From JAYPAN01 sp038123715 (GTDB lineage: Bacteria > Pseudomonadota > Alphaproteobacteria > RS24), in NCBI GenBank assembly GCA_038123715.1, contig JAYPAN010000005.1, positions 21,213 to 85,212 on the forward strand: a DNA stretch of 64,000 nt, in the 5' to 3' direction. Under the pieces are notes generated by a model. That model was not told the origin of the DNA. It worked only from the letters and a program-made list of their open reading frames with translations, and ran no database searches. The position numbers and the translations under genes were made by a program. Position 1 is the stretch's first letter. Every line of letters begins with the position of its first letter. Shown piece after piece: positions 9,251-18,071 of this stretch.

Positions 9251-11209
9251 CTAGCGGCGCAGAAACGCCGGAATGTCCAGCTGGTCGCTGTCATAAGACG
9301 GGCCTGAATAAGACCCGCCTACATTGATTTGTGTTTGCATGCTGGTTTGCAAAATCGGCTCATTATTGCCGCTTTGCACCGGCTCGGCCTTGGCGACGCT
9401 GCGCGTCTCAGCCTTTGCCGACACAGCATTGGCGACACTGCGCCGTTGCGGGCGTGCCGGTTTTTCCACCGGTGCTTGCGCGGCTGGTGCCATCGGAGCG
9501 TCATCGGAAATGCCCAAATCAAGCCCGGCACTTGGCGGCTCGGTCGGCACAGCCGGTTCATTGGTCACATTCTCATCTTCGCGCAGCAAATCATCCTCAC
9601 CTGCCATCGGCTCGGCATTGATGCGTGGCATGGCAAGGGCGCTGTCATCAATTGCACCAGCCTGCACGGCGGAGCTTGACGGCATTTTGGGGGCTTCTGG
9701 CACCACTTCCCTTGCTACTTCTCTTGCAACTTCTTTTGGCATTTCTTCTGACTGAGGTTCAATCACAGCTTCCGGTTGCGGCTCGGCAATGGCAACATCA
9801 AGCGCGCCCTGCACTTGTTGAATGGCCAATGCACCATTGGTGGCAATGGCTATTTGCGCCGTCGGGTCGCCGGAGGAACCGGAACCATTATTATCGGTTC
9901 CCCGGTTATTGCCGGTATTTTGAACCGGCGCGTCATCGCGCCTGCCCAACAGGCGTCCCAGGAAGCCGCCGGAGCGTTTCTGCGCCTCGCGCTTGGGCGG
10001 CTGAACCGGCTTTTCGCGCAAAAATCCGGGCAATTCGCCTTCGCTTGGCGAGACCGGCTCAACCGGTGTTTCCGGCGCCGCCGACTCATTGAATTCGGGC
10101 GTTGCGGCCATTGGGGCAGGCACGGGAGCCTCGCTGCCGGCTTGTGCCATTTGACCGGTTAAATCAGCCGGCTCCACAGGCATCGGGCCGGCATTTGCGG
10201 CCGGGTTCATGGCAATCACATTGGGCGCTTCGGCAGATATTGCCGCACCCTCAATGCCGGTCGCGACAACCGACACGCGCATGGCGCCTTGCAACGCCTC
10301 GTCAAATGTCGAGCCGATAATGATATTGGCTTCCGGGTCAACCTCCTCCCTGATGCGATTGGCGGCCTCATCCACTTCGTAAAGCGTCATGTCATCGCCG
10401 CCTGAAATGTTTATCAGCACGCCGCGCGCGCCGCGCATGGAGACATCATCCAGCAATGGATTAGCAATCGCCGCTTCGGCGGCCTCAATCGCCCGATTGT
10501 CGCCATTGGCTTCGCCAGTACCCATCATGGCCTTGCCCATTTCATTCATCACGGTTCGCACATCGGCAAAGTCGAGATTGATAAGGCCGGGATGTATCAT
10601 CAAATCAGTGATACCGGCGACGCCTGAATGAAGCACCTCATCGGCCAGCGCAAAGGCTTCGGCAAAAGTGGTCTGGGCATTGGCAATGCGGAACAGGTTT
10701 TGATTGGGGATAATTATCAGCGTATCCACTTCCTGCGCCAGCCGTTCAATACCGTCAACCGCCGAACGCGCCCGCCGATTGCCTTCAAAGTCAAACGGCT
10801 TGGTGACAACGCCGACAGTCAAAATACCGGCATCGCGGGCGGCGCGGGCAATCATTGGTGCCGCACCGGTTCCGGTGCCGCCGCCCATGCCAGCCGTGAT
10901 GAAAGCCATATGCGAGCCTTGCAGCACATCGACAATTTCCGCCATGGACTCCTCCGCCGCGCCCTGCCCGACTTCCGGATTGGAACCGGCGCCGAGACCT
11001 TCGGTCAGCTTGCTGCCCATCTGGATGCGGCGATCGCATTTGCTGGCCGCCAGCGCTTGCGCGTCGGTATTGGCCACAACAAAGTCAACACCCTCAAGCC
11101 CGGCGGTAATCATGTTATTGACCGCATTGCCACCGGCTCCGCCAACGCCGACAACCACAATGCGGGGTTTAAGCTCCCGTTTCGGGGGGACTGTAAGTTG
11201 AATACTCAT
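9251..11209 (-). CDS. ftsZ: Cell division protein FtsZ with long C-terminal linker
   Basis: FtsZ is the tubulin-like GTPase that forms the cytokinetic ring. The GTPase core occupies about residues 1-325, with the nucleotide motif GVGGAGGNAVNNM (about 21-33) and the tubulin signature GGGTGTGAAP (about 109-118). A low-complexity linker of about 310 residues (about 330-640) follows, rich in Pro, Ala, Glu and Gln. The extreme C-terminus is the conserved peptide LDIPAFLRR, which binds FtsA and other partners. At 652 residues it is well above the 380-510 of E. coli or Caulobacter FtsZ but is an intact single frame. The ATG at 11209 has a GGAGA ribosome binding site. It is separated from ftsA by 155 bases that could carry its own promoter. 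Confidence 0.97.
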   Translation of the reverse strand: MSIQLTVPPKRELKPRIVVVGVGGAGGNAVNNMITAGLEGVDFVVANTDAQALAASKCDRRIQMGSKLTEGLGAGSNPEVGQGAAEESMAEIVDVLQGSHMAFITAGMGGGTGTGAAPMIARAARDAGILTVGVVTKPFDFEGNRRARSAVDGIERLAQEVDTLIIIPNQNLFRIANAQTTFAEAFALADEVLHSGVAGITDLMIHPGLINLDFADVRTVMNEMGKAMMGTGEANGDNRAIEAAEAAIANPLLDDVSMRGARGVLINISGGDDMTLYEVDEAANRIREEVDPEANIIIGSTFDEALQGAMRVSVVATGIEGAAISAEAPNVIAMNPAANAGPMPVEPADLTGQMAQAGSEAPVPAPMAATPEFNESAAPETPVEPVSPSEGELPGFLREKPVQPPKREAQKRSGGFLGRLLGRRDDAPVQNTGNNRGTDNNGSGSSGDPTAQIAIATNGALAIQQVQGALDVAIAEPQPEAVIEPQSEEMPKEVAREVAREVVPEAPKMPSSSAVQAGAIDDSALAMPRINAEPMAGEDDLLREDENVTNEPAVPTEPPSAGLDLGISDDAPMAPAAQAPVEKPARPQRRSVANAVSAKAETRSVAKAEPVQSGNNEPILQTSMQTQINVGGSYSGPSYDSDQLDIPAFLRR

Positions 11210-11247
11210 GACTTATCTCCTTTTCAATCTAACTGAAATGGACGCGG

Positions 11248-11263
11248 TTAAACACAATGTTAA
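11248..11263. promoter_or_regulatory. Paired TTAA motif upstream of ftsZ (imperfect CtrA-like site)
   Basis: Two TTAA tetramers (11248-11251 and 11260-11263) lie about 40 bases upstream of the ftsZ ATG, in the ftsA-ftsZ intergenic region. The Caulobacter CtrA box is TTAA-N7-TTAA; the spacing here is eight bases, so the match is imperfect. CtrA control of ftsZ is established in Caulobacter; here it is only a possibility. Confidence 0.2.
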
Positions 11264-11364
11264 AGCGCCAAACCCGTGTCCATATTCCGGGTTCGGCCTT
11301 TGCCTGTGCGGGCTTCCTCCCCCCGCAATGTCCGAACGGACAGGCATTTTCAATGACTGGTGCA

Positions 11365-12651
11365 TCAGAAATTCCTCCTTAACCAGTTGCGTAAGCGGTT
11401 TAACGCCCCGCCATCGGCGTCATCTCCTGAAATAATGTCGTGCTGGCTGCGCGCGGCATAAGTCAGCAAGCCGGCGCAAGCCGCAAAGGCTGGGCCGCCC
11501 GCTGATTCCGGCAGGCCACTCATGCGTATCGGCTGGCCGACCCGCACCTGTTTTTCAAAAATTGTCTGTGCCAGTTCCGGCGCACCCGATAATTGCACGC
11601 CACCGCCGGACAAAACAATGCGTCCGCCCGTGACTTGCCCGGCACTGGACGCATCAACGCGCGACAGCAGTAATTCATAGATTTCCTCAAGCCGTGGACG
11701 GATGATTTTGGTCAATTCGCTGCGCGGCAAAGTCTGGTGGTCGCCGCCAAGCACCGGCAATTCGAACTGGTCGCGCTCGCCTTTCGGGCTGGCAAGCGCG
11801 CTGCCATAAAGGGTTTTGAGGCGCTCGGCCACCACCATGGACACATTGAGGCCACGGGCAATGTCGCGGGTGATATGCTCGCCGCCAACCGGAATACCGG
11901 CAATAAAGACCGGCACACCCTGATGATAAACGCCAATGCTGGACGTGCCGCCGCCAAGGTCAATATGCCAGGCGCCAAGGTCAATTTCATCGCGCATCAA
12001 TACGGCCAGCGCACCGGCATAGGGTGTGGCGACCAGCTTGTCACATTCAAGATGGCATTGCTCGACACAGGCCAGCAAATTACGCACCGGCCCGGCAGGC
12101 ACGCGCATCATATGCTGATTGACATAAAGTCCATGGCCATACATGCCGCGCGGGTCAGAAATGCCGACGCTTTGGTCAATCGCATAAGTCACCGGAATAG
12201 CGTGCAGGATTTCGCTGTCATCGCTGCGGAAGCGGTCAAAAACCGAACGCATGGCATATTCCATATGTTCTTCGCTGACCGGCTCGCCGTGCAGCGCCAC
12301 ACTGGTTTCAAAACTATGGCTTTCAATTTGCGGCATGGACAGGCCGATAATCACATTGCGAACTTCCACACCGGCCATGCGTTCCGCCGCTTCAACGGCG
12401 GCACGAATACTGTCTTCGGCAGCGTGCATATGCGTGACCTGACCGGCATTGATGCCATCCGAGACATGCTGACCGAAACCGATAATGCGGCCGGGGGAAA
12501 CCTCCTTTTCACCGGTCACCGCCTCTTCGGATGGTTCGGCAATCATGCAGGCGATTTTATTCGTGCCGATATCAAGCGCAGCAATGGTTGAACGGCGCAG
12601 CGAAACCGGGCGACGACGGGCAAACTGTCTATGATTGACCGGCTGCGTCAT
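11365..12651 (-). CDS. ftsA: Cell division protein FtsA
   Basis: FtsA is an actin-like ATPase that tethers FtsZ to the membrane and recruits later divisome proteins. The 428-residue product has the phosphate-1 motif near the N-terminus (ALDIGTNKIACMIAE, about 25-39), the SHS2/1C insertion (about 100-190), the phosphate-2 motif HIDLGGGTSSIGVY and the adenosine motif IVLSGGGVQLSG. The C-terminus (LRNWLRRNF) is a short amphipathic basic helix, as expected for the membrane-targeting sequence. Its ATG overlaps the ftsQ stop by four bases (ATGA). The N-terminal 20 residues before the ATPase core are basic and a little longer than in E. coli. Confidence 0.96.
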   Translation of the reverse strand: MTQPVNHRQFARRRPVSLRRSTIAALDIGTNKIACMIAEPSEEAVTGEKEVSPGRIIGFGQHVSDGINAGQVTHMHAAEDSIRAAVEAAERMAGVEVRNVIIGLSMPQIESHSFETSVALHGEPVSEEHMEYAMRSVFDRFRSDDSEILHAIPVTYAIDQSVGISDPRGMYGHGLYVNQHMMRVPAGPVRNLLACVEQCHLECDKLVATPYAGALAVLMRDEIDLGAWHIDLGGGTSSIGVYHQGVPVFIAGIPVGGEHITRDIARGLNVSMVVAERLKTLYGSALASPKGERDQFELPVLGGDHQTLPRSELTKIIRPRLEEIYELLLSRVDASSAGQVTGGRIVLSGGGVQLSGAPELAQTIFEKQVRVGQPIRMSGLPESAGGPAFAACAGLLTYAARSQHDIISGDDADGGALNRLRNWLRRNF

Positions 12652-13607
12652 GACTGCGCCTCCTGCGATTTGGCGGTCAAGCGCGGCGCCGTCTGTAATT
12701 TTGACTGGCGCGAATAGGGGCGCAGCAAAACGCGGTCGGGCAAGCGCAAATCAATGGCCTGATTTTCAACCGCCAACACCCGCCTTTCGCGCTCAAGTTT
12801 CATCAAGCGATTCAAGGCGGCGCGGGTCTCGGTTTCCGGCAAATGCACCTCGCCGCCATGGTCGAGCCGCAATGTCCAGCGGCGCTCACCCGTCCAATGA
12901 GCCGCAACAAGGCGGTTACGCACCACCGGAAAGCCGCGCAACATATCCATAAGCTGCGCCGCTTGCGGCAGAACACCAGTGCCGGAAAAAACCGGCAAAT
13001 GGGAAAACTTGCCCAAATGATTGCGGGTGATATGCGCGCCAGCGCGGTCAACAAGGCTCAGCCCGTCACTGTCGCGGTGCAGGGCAAAGGGTTCATATTC
13101 ATCAAGCCGGATATGAACGATATTGGGCAGTCGGCGGATAATCGTCGCTTGGCGCACCCAAGGCAGACCGGCAACGCGCCCGTGCAGGGCTTGTAAATCA
13201 AGCGCAAAAATCGGCGTATGCGGGTCAACCGCCACGGCGGCGCGCAAATCGTCGCGCGATGTCCGCATCCGGCCTTCAACCGTAATATCGGCCACTTTGA
13301 AACCGGCGCGCGCCGTGACTTGCAGAAATTGACCATGCGCGGTTTCGGCATAGCTGTGCAAATATGGCAGGGTAAACACCGCCCACAGGCTGCCTGCCAT
13401 CAAGAGCGCAAGACTGGCAAGGCGTACGCGCCGCCCCGACCATGCCAGTCGCATCACAATCACCAGCAAATTAAACGGCGTTGCCAGAATGGACAAAACC
13501 ACATGGCGCAGACCCTGTGCCAGTTTTTGCGTCATGCCCGACCTGCTTGCGGGTTTTTTGGCAACAGGCTTTTTGTCAGCGGTTTTTTTGGCATTTATCT
13601 TTGGCAT
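12648..13607 (-). CDS. ftsQ: Cell division protein FtsQ
   Basis: FtsQ is a bitopic inner-membrane divisome protein that links early and late assembly steps with FtsL and FtsB. The 319-residue product begins with a Lys/Ala-rich cytoplasmic tail (about 1-60), has one membrane segment (about 65-85, LASLALLMAGSLWAVFTL), then the periplasmic POTRA domain (starting KVADITVEGRMRTSRDDL, about 103-175) and the beta domain. The ATG at 13607 has a GGAGGA ribosome binding site. It overlaps ddl by 13 bases upstream and ftsA by 4 bases downstream. Identity rests on the POTRA domain, topology and position in the cluster. Confidence 0.93.
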   Translation of the reverse strand: MPKINAKKTADKKPVAKKPASRSGMTQKLAQGLRHVVLSILATPFNLLVIVMRLAWSGRRVRLASLALLMAGSLWAVFTLPYLHSYAETAHGQFLQVTARAGFKVADITVEGRMRTSRDDLRAAVAVDPHTPIFALDLQALHGRVAGLPWVRQATIIRRLPNIVHIRLDEYEPFALHRDSDGLSLVDRAGAHITRNHLGKFSHLPVFSGTGVLPQAAQLMDMLRGFPVVRNRLVAAHWTGERRWTLRLDHGGEVHLPETETRAALNRLMKLERERRVLAVENQAIDLRLPDRVLLRPYSRQSKLQTAPRLTAKSQEAQS

Positions 13608-14509
13608 GATGCATCCTCCAAAATCCAGTCAACAAGACCGGCATAGTCAATGCCGCGCGCGGCAGCGATTTCCGGCACCAGCGATACAGGCGTCATGCCC
13701 GGCTGGGTGTTAATTTCGAGTAAAATCAGGCCGTCGCCGTCCTCGTCGAAGCGCAAATCGGCGCGGGTCACGCCGCGACAACCCAGCAAATTATGGGCGT
13801 CCAGCGCAATTTGCTGTGTCCGCGTTGCAATCTCCGCCGGTAAATCAGCCGGGACAATATGCGCCGAGCCGCCCGCATCATATTTGGCGCGATAATCATA
13901 AAATCCGTTGGACGGGACGATTTCCATCACATCAAGAGCGGTGTCGCCCATAACGGCGCAGGTCAATTCGCGCCCCGCAATATAGGCTTCAACCATCGCC
14001 GAGCCGGAAAACGCCCAACCGCTTTCCGACAGCGAGTCGGGCGGGGCGTTGCTGCCTTCAGTGACAATTTCAACACCGACGCTTGAGCCTTGATTAACCG
14101 GCTTGACAACATAAGGCGGTGATAACGGATGCTGCTGCACCTCACCGCGCGCAACAAGACAAGATGCAGCGACCGGCAAGCCGGCGGCGGCAAAAAGCTG
14201 TTTTGAGATATGCTTGTCCATCGCCATTGCCGAGGCGCGCAAGCCGGAATGGGTATAGGGTATTTGCAGGACTTCAAGAACACCTTGCACAAGCCCGTCC
14301 TCGCCGCCAACACCATGCAAGGCATTGAAGCAAACATCCGGAGCCAGCGCGGTCAGCCGCGCGGCAATGTCAGCACCAGTGTCGATTTCATGCACATCAT
14401 GACCCGCATCGCGCAAGGCTTTGGCGCAATGGCTTCCCGATATCAGGCTGATATCGCGTTCCGGCGACCAGCCGCCCATCAACACTGCCACTTTTTTCGG
14501 TTCACGCAT
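13595..14509 (-). CDS. ddl: D-alanine--D-alanine ligase
   Basis: Ddl joins two D-alanines using ATP to make the dipeptide that MurF adds to the peptidoglycan precursor. With the ATG at 14509 the product is 304 residues, typical for DdlB. It begins KKVAVLMGGWSPERDIS, has the ATP-grasp lid and core (PYVVKPVNQGSSVGVEIV, about 125-145) and the Mg2+-binding end (LLEINTQPGMTPVS, about 270-283). This start has a perfect GGAGG six bases upstream and overlaps the murB stop by 8 bases. A longer reading from 14566 would run far into murB and has no such site. The gene is operonic with murB and ftsQ. Confidence 0.95.
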   Translation of the reverse strand: MREPKKVAVLMGGWSPERDISLISGSHCAKALRDAGHDVHEIDTGADIAARLTALAPDVCFNALHGVGGEDGLVQGVLEVLQIPYTHSGLRASAMAMDKHISKQLFAAAGLPVAASCLVARGEVQQHPLSPPYVVKPVNQGSSVGVEIVTEGSNAPPDSLSESGWAFSGSAMVEAYIAGRELTCAVMGDTALDVMEIVPSNGFYDYRAKYDAGGSAHIVPADLPAEIATRTQQIALDAHNLLGCRGVTRADLRFDEDGDGLILLEINTQPGMTPVSLVPEIAAARGIDYAGLVDWILEDASCQR

Positions 14510-15476
14510 TGGCAGCCTCCCCGATACGGCGGATTTCCCATGCCAAATCAATGCCCGATTGCTCAAGCACTTGGCGGCGCGCCGTCTCGCCCAGACTTTC
14601 CAGCTCTTCGGCTGTCGCCGCGCCGTGATTTATCAGAAAATTGCAATGCAGCTCCGATATTTGGGCATCGCCGATTTGCAGGCCGCGACATCCGGCTGCG
14701 TCAATCAGCTTCCATGCCTTGACGCCATCCGGGTCTGCGCCGCCGGGATTTTTGAAAGTGCTGCCGCCCGTGCGCGATTTGACCGGCTGGCTGGTCTGGC
14801 GGCGGTCAGAAATATCTTCCATCTGGGCGCTGATTTTCGCCGCATCGCCCGGCACGGCGGCAAAACAGGCATGGGTGTAAACAAGAAAGTCATTATAGCC
14901 ATTATGACGATAGCTGAGATGCAGCTCATCCACGCTCAGGCGGTGATGCGCGCCGCGCCGGTCAAGCGCGTCAACATGGGTCAGAACATCAGCCGTTTCA
15001 CCACCATAGGCGCCGGCATTCATCGCCACCGCGCCGCCAATCCAACCGGGAATACCGCGATAAAATTCAAGACCGGACAACGCCCGGTCAGCCGCCGCGC
15101 GCGCCAGTTTCACATCCGGCACAGCCGCACCGGCGCGCAAACCCGTATCGCCCATAGGCTCAATATCGCCAAAGCCGCGCCCCAGCCTTATCACCACGCC
15201 GCGCACACCGCCATCGCGCACCAGTATGTTTGAGCCGCCACCGAGAATATGCACTGGAATATCCGCCGGTAAAGCGGCCAGAAACACTGCCAAATCATCG
15301 CTGTCAGCCGGGGTGAACATAATATCGGCCGTGCCGCCAACGCGGAACCATGTCGCCTCAGCAAGCGGCATATCGGGCATATAGCGCCCGCGCACTTGCG
15401 GCAGACGCGCCAGCATATCAGCTGCCATTGGCGAGAGGTCTGCCGGTGATTGGGTCTGGTCAAGCGTCCGCGTCAT
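14502..15476 (-). CDS. murB: UDP-N-acetylenolpyruvoylglucosamine reductase
   Basis: MurB reduces UDP-GlcNAc-enolpyruvate to UDP-MurNAc with NADPH and FAD. The 324-residue product is a type II MurB: a FAD-binding region (TWFRVGGTADIMFTPAD, then ILGGGSNILVRDGG), the serine proton donor in RTGGSTFKNPGG and the C-terminal glutamate region ISELHCNFLINHGAATAEE. The ATG at 15476 overlaps the murC stop by four bases (ATGA), and its own stop overlaps ddl. Complete and ordinary. Confidence 0.96.
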   Translation of the reverse strand: MTRTLDQTQSPADLSPMAADMLARLPQVRGRYMPDMPLAEATWFRVGGTADIMFTPADSDDLAVFLAALPADIPVHILGGGSNILVRDGGVRGVVIRLGRGFGDIEPMGDTGLRAGAAVPDVKLARAAADRALSGLEFYRGIPGWIGGAVAMNAGAYGGETADVLTHVDALDRRGAHHRLSVDELHLSYRHNGYNDFLVYTHACFAAVPGDAAKISAQMEDISDRRQTSQPVKSRTGGSTFKNPGGADPDGVKAWKLIDAAGCRGLQIGDAQISELHCNFLINHGAATAEELESLGETARRQVLEQSGIDLAWEIRRIGEAANA

Positions 15477-16927
15477 GCTGCCCCCTCCCTATCCATCGCG
15501 GCTGCCTGAACACGCTCGGCAAGCTCATGCGCCATAGCGGAAATACTGCCCGCGCCCATGCAAATCACCACATCGCCTGCGACCGCTTCGGTTTGCAACC
15601 AGCCAGCCAAGGCTTCCATTGTGTCAAGCGGACGCACATTGCGGTGACCATGCGCCTGCACACCGGCGACCAGCGCGTCGCTGTCAATGCCGTCAATCGG
15701 GCTTTCGCCGGCTTCATAGACCGGCAGGACAAAAACAATATCGGCTTGATTGAAACAGGTGCAGAAATCGGCGAATAAATCGCGCAGCCGTGTATAGCGA
15801 TGCGGCTGCATAACCGCTATCACCCGACCCTTGGCGACCGCGCGAGCGCTTTCCAGCACGGCGGCGATTTCAACCGGATGATGGGCATAATCGTCGAAAA
15901 TCTTCATCCCGCCCGTCTCGCCAACAAGGCTGAAGCGGCGTTTGACACCGGCAAAACCGGCCAGCGCCGCGCGAATTTGCGCCGTCTCAACATTGACTTC
16001 CAAACCGGCGGCAATGGCGGCCAACGCATTTTGCAGATTGTGTCGTCCCGCCATTGGCAGGCTGATATCGGTGATGCGGGTTTCTTCGCCATTGCGGCGG
16101 TCGCGCATAATGACATCGAAATTCTGCGTCAGCCCGTTTTCAACAATATTGACGGCGCGCAAATCAGCTTGGTCATTCAGCCCATAAGTAACAATCCGCC
16201 GGTCATGTATGCGCCCGACCAGCGCCTGCACTTCGGGATGGTCCAGGCACAAAATGGCCAGCCCATAAAACGGGATATTCTGCACATAGCGTTCAAAGGC
16301 CTGCCGCAAGCCATCAAAATCGCCATAATGTTCGAGATGTTCCGGGTCGATATTGGTGACAATCGCCATCGTCGCGGGCAGGCGGACGAATGTGCCGTCG
16401 CTCTCATCGGCCTCAACCACCATCCAGCCGCCCTGACCAAGCCGGGCATTTGTGCCATAAGCGTTGATAATGCCGCCATTTATCACAGTCGGGTCAATAT
16501 GACCGGCATCCAGAACTGCAGCCGTCAGCGAGGTTGTCGTTGTTTTGCCATGCGTGCCGGCAATGGTGATACAGGGTTTCAGGCGCATCAGCTCGGCCAG
16601 CATTTCAGCGCGCGGCACAACCGGTATATGTGCGGCGCGCGCCGCCTGCACTTCCGGATTGTCAGCAGCCACGGCAGAAGAAACCGTCACCACACCGGCA
16701 TTGGCGACATTTTCGCCGCGATGACCAATCATCACCTCAATGCCCATAGCGCGCAGCCGCCCGACATTGGCATTGTCGGTCATATCGCTGCCCTGCACTT
16801 GATAGCCCATATTGTGCATAATTTCGGCAATGCCACTCATGCCAATACCGCCAATGCCGACAATATGGACACGGCCAAAGGGGCGCAGATTGGCTGGTGA
16901 AGCCATGTTTTGCGACAGGTCAGCCAT
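15473..16927 (-). CDS. murC: UDP-N-acetylmuramate--L-alanine ligase
   Basis: MurC adds the first L-alanine to UDP-MurNAc with ATP. The chosen ATG at 16927 gives 484 residues, normal for the family. It has the N-terminal Rossmann motif VHIVGIGGIGMSGIAE (about 20-35), the ATP-binding loop AGTHGKTTTTSL (about 122-133) and the DYAHHPVEI motif of the C-terminal domain. The start is supported by a G-rich ribosome binding site (AGGGGGG) and an 8-base overlap with the murG stop. The longer frame to 17032 lies inside murG, begins with Arg-rich unconserved residues and was rejected. Confidence 0.96.
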   Translation of the reverse strand: MADLSQNMASPANLRPFGRVHIVGIGGIGMSGIAEIMHNMGYQVQGSDMTDNANVGRLRAMGIEVMIGHRGENVANAGVVTVSSAVAADNPEVQAARAAHIPVVPRAEMLAELMRLKPCITIAGTHGKTTTTSLTAAVLDAGHIDPTVINGGIINAYGTNARLGQGGWMVVEADESDGTFVRLPATMAIVTNIDPEHLEHYGDFDGLRQAFERYVQNIPFYGLAILCLDHPEVQALVGRIHDRRIVTYGLNDQADLRAVNIVENGLTQNFDVIMRDRRNGEETRITDISLPMAGRHNLQNALAAIAAGLEVNVETAQIRAALAGFAGVKRRFSLVGETGGMKIFDDYAHHPVEIAAVLESARAVAKGRVIAVMQPHRYTRLRDLFADFCTCFNQADIVFVLPVYEAGESPIDGIDSDALVAGVQAHGHRNVRPLDTMEALAGWLQTEAVAGDVVICMGAGSISAMAHELAERVQAAAMDREGAA

Positions 16928-18071
16928 TGCTGGCCCCCCTGCGCTTGCGATAGCCGTCAATTTGCACAGGCTTTCTTTCGGCCAGACAAATTGTATAGCT
17001 CGCCAGACGGTTTGCCGCCTCCGGCTCGGCAAATTGCAAGGCTATGGCCGACATACGGCGCAAACGCTCATCATCAAGCATTAAGCGGTCAAGCAATTGC
17101 CCCAGACTATCGGCGTTAAACTCAGCTTGCGGCATATGATGGACGCCGCCGGCTTCACTCAATTCGTGAATGTTATGCGCCTGATCCTGATCCAGCGAGC
17201 CGGGCAACGGTACAATAATGGCCGGTGCGCCCAATAGGGTCAGCTCGCTGATTGTGGCCGCGCCGCCGCGCGAAATCACCAAATGCGCGCGTCGCATCCG
17301 GCTTGGCAAATCATCGAAATAATCACGGATTTCGGCATAAACGCCAATCTCGCCATATTGTTTCAGCACATCGGCCATATCCGGCTTTTGCACCTGATGG
17401 ACAATCCGCAAGCGTTTGCGGTTTTCAGCCGACAGACGGGCAATCGCTGCCGGCACTACTTTGGAAAAGATTTTCGCGCCTTGCGAGCCACCGAATATAA
17501 GCAAGTCGAAAGGTCGCGATTTAGCCAAATAGCGATAGCCGCCGCGCGCCGCCTCAATCACTTCCGGACGCAGCGGATTGCCAGTCTTGCGTAAGCGCAG
17601 ACCCGCACCCCACGGCACTTTGGCGGTTTTGTTAAAACTTGTCGCCAGAGACGCGCCCAGCAGAGCCGCCAGCCTGTTGGCGCGCCCCAGCACGGCGTTT
17701 TGTTCATGTATCAAAACCGGTTTCCGCAAAATCATTCCCGCAAAAACCGGCGGAAAGGACGGATAGCCGCCAAACCCGACAATCACATCAGGCCGAATAC
17801 GCAGCAGAATAACCAGCGCATACAAAAACCCGTAAAGTAGGGTGAGCGCCCGCACCGGCAAAGCCAGCACGCCGCCGCCAAACACCGTGGCAGCCGGGAT
17901 TTTATGCACGGTCATTTTTTCCATCTGATCGATAAAGCGCAAGCCCCGTCGGTCGGTTGCCAAATGCACCTGATAGCCGTCATTTTTCAGTTCACGCGCC
18001 AAGGCACTGGCCGGGAACATATGCCCCGCCGTGCCGCCTGCGGCCAGCAATATGACATTGTGCCGGCTCAT
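16920..18071 (-). CDS. murG: UDP-GlcNAc--lipid I N-acetylglucosaminyltransferase
   Basis: MurG transfers GlcNAc to lipid I on the inner face of the cytoplasmic membrane, making lipid II. The 383-residue GT28 enzyme has the N-terminal glycine-rich loop AAGGTAGHMFPASALA (about 10-25), a second loop in VGFGGYPSFPP (about 97-107), the GGSQGA loop (about 193-198) and the UDP-GlcNAc site ending in ISRGGAATISEL and PLPGSLDQDQAHNI. The ATG has a GGAGG ribosome binding site and overlaps ftsW by four bases (ATGA). It is complete; about 20 residues at the C-terminus are basic. Confidence 0.97.
   Translation of the reverse strand: MSRHNVILLAAGGTAGHMFPASALARELKNDGYQVHLATDRRGLRFIDQMEKMTVHKIPAATVFGGGVLALPVRALTLLYGFLYALVILLRIRPDVIVGFGGYPSFPPVFAGMILRKPVLIHEQNAVLGRANRLAALLGASLATSFNKTAKVPWGAGLRLRKTGNPLRPEVIEAARGGYRYLAKSRPFDLLIFGGSQGAKIFSKVVPAAIARLSAENRKRLRIVHQVQKPDMADVLKQYGEIGVYAEIRDYFDDLPSRMRRAHLVISRGGAATISELTLLGAPAIIVPLPGSLDQDQAHNIHELSEAGGVHHMPQAEFNADSLGQLLDRLMLDDERLRRMSAIALQFAEPEAANRLASYTICLAERKPVQIDGYRKRRGASNG

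Noticed and set aside
11248..11263. A true CtrA box upstream of ftsZ
   Set aside because: The TTAA half-sites are eight bases apart and not seven, so I list it only as a low-confidence motif.
11737..12591. Open frame of 284 codons on the plus strand
   Set aside because: It lies fully antisense to ftsA, has no ribosome binding site or known domain, and reflects the codon bias of the real gene. Several other long plus-strand frames opposite the dcw genes (for example 3848-4606 and 15800-16900) were dropped for the same reason.
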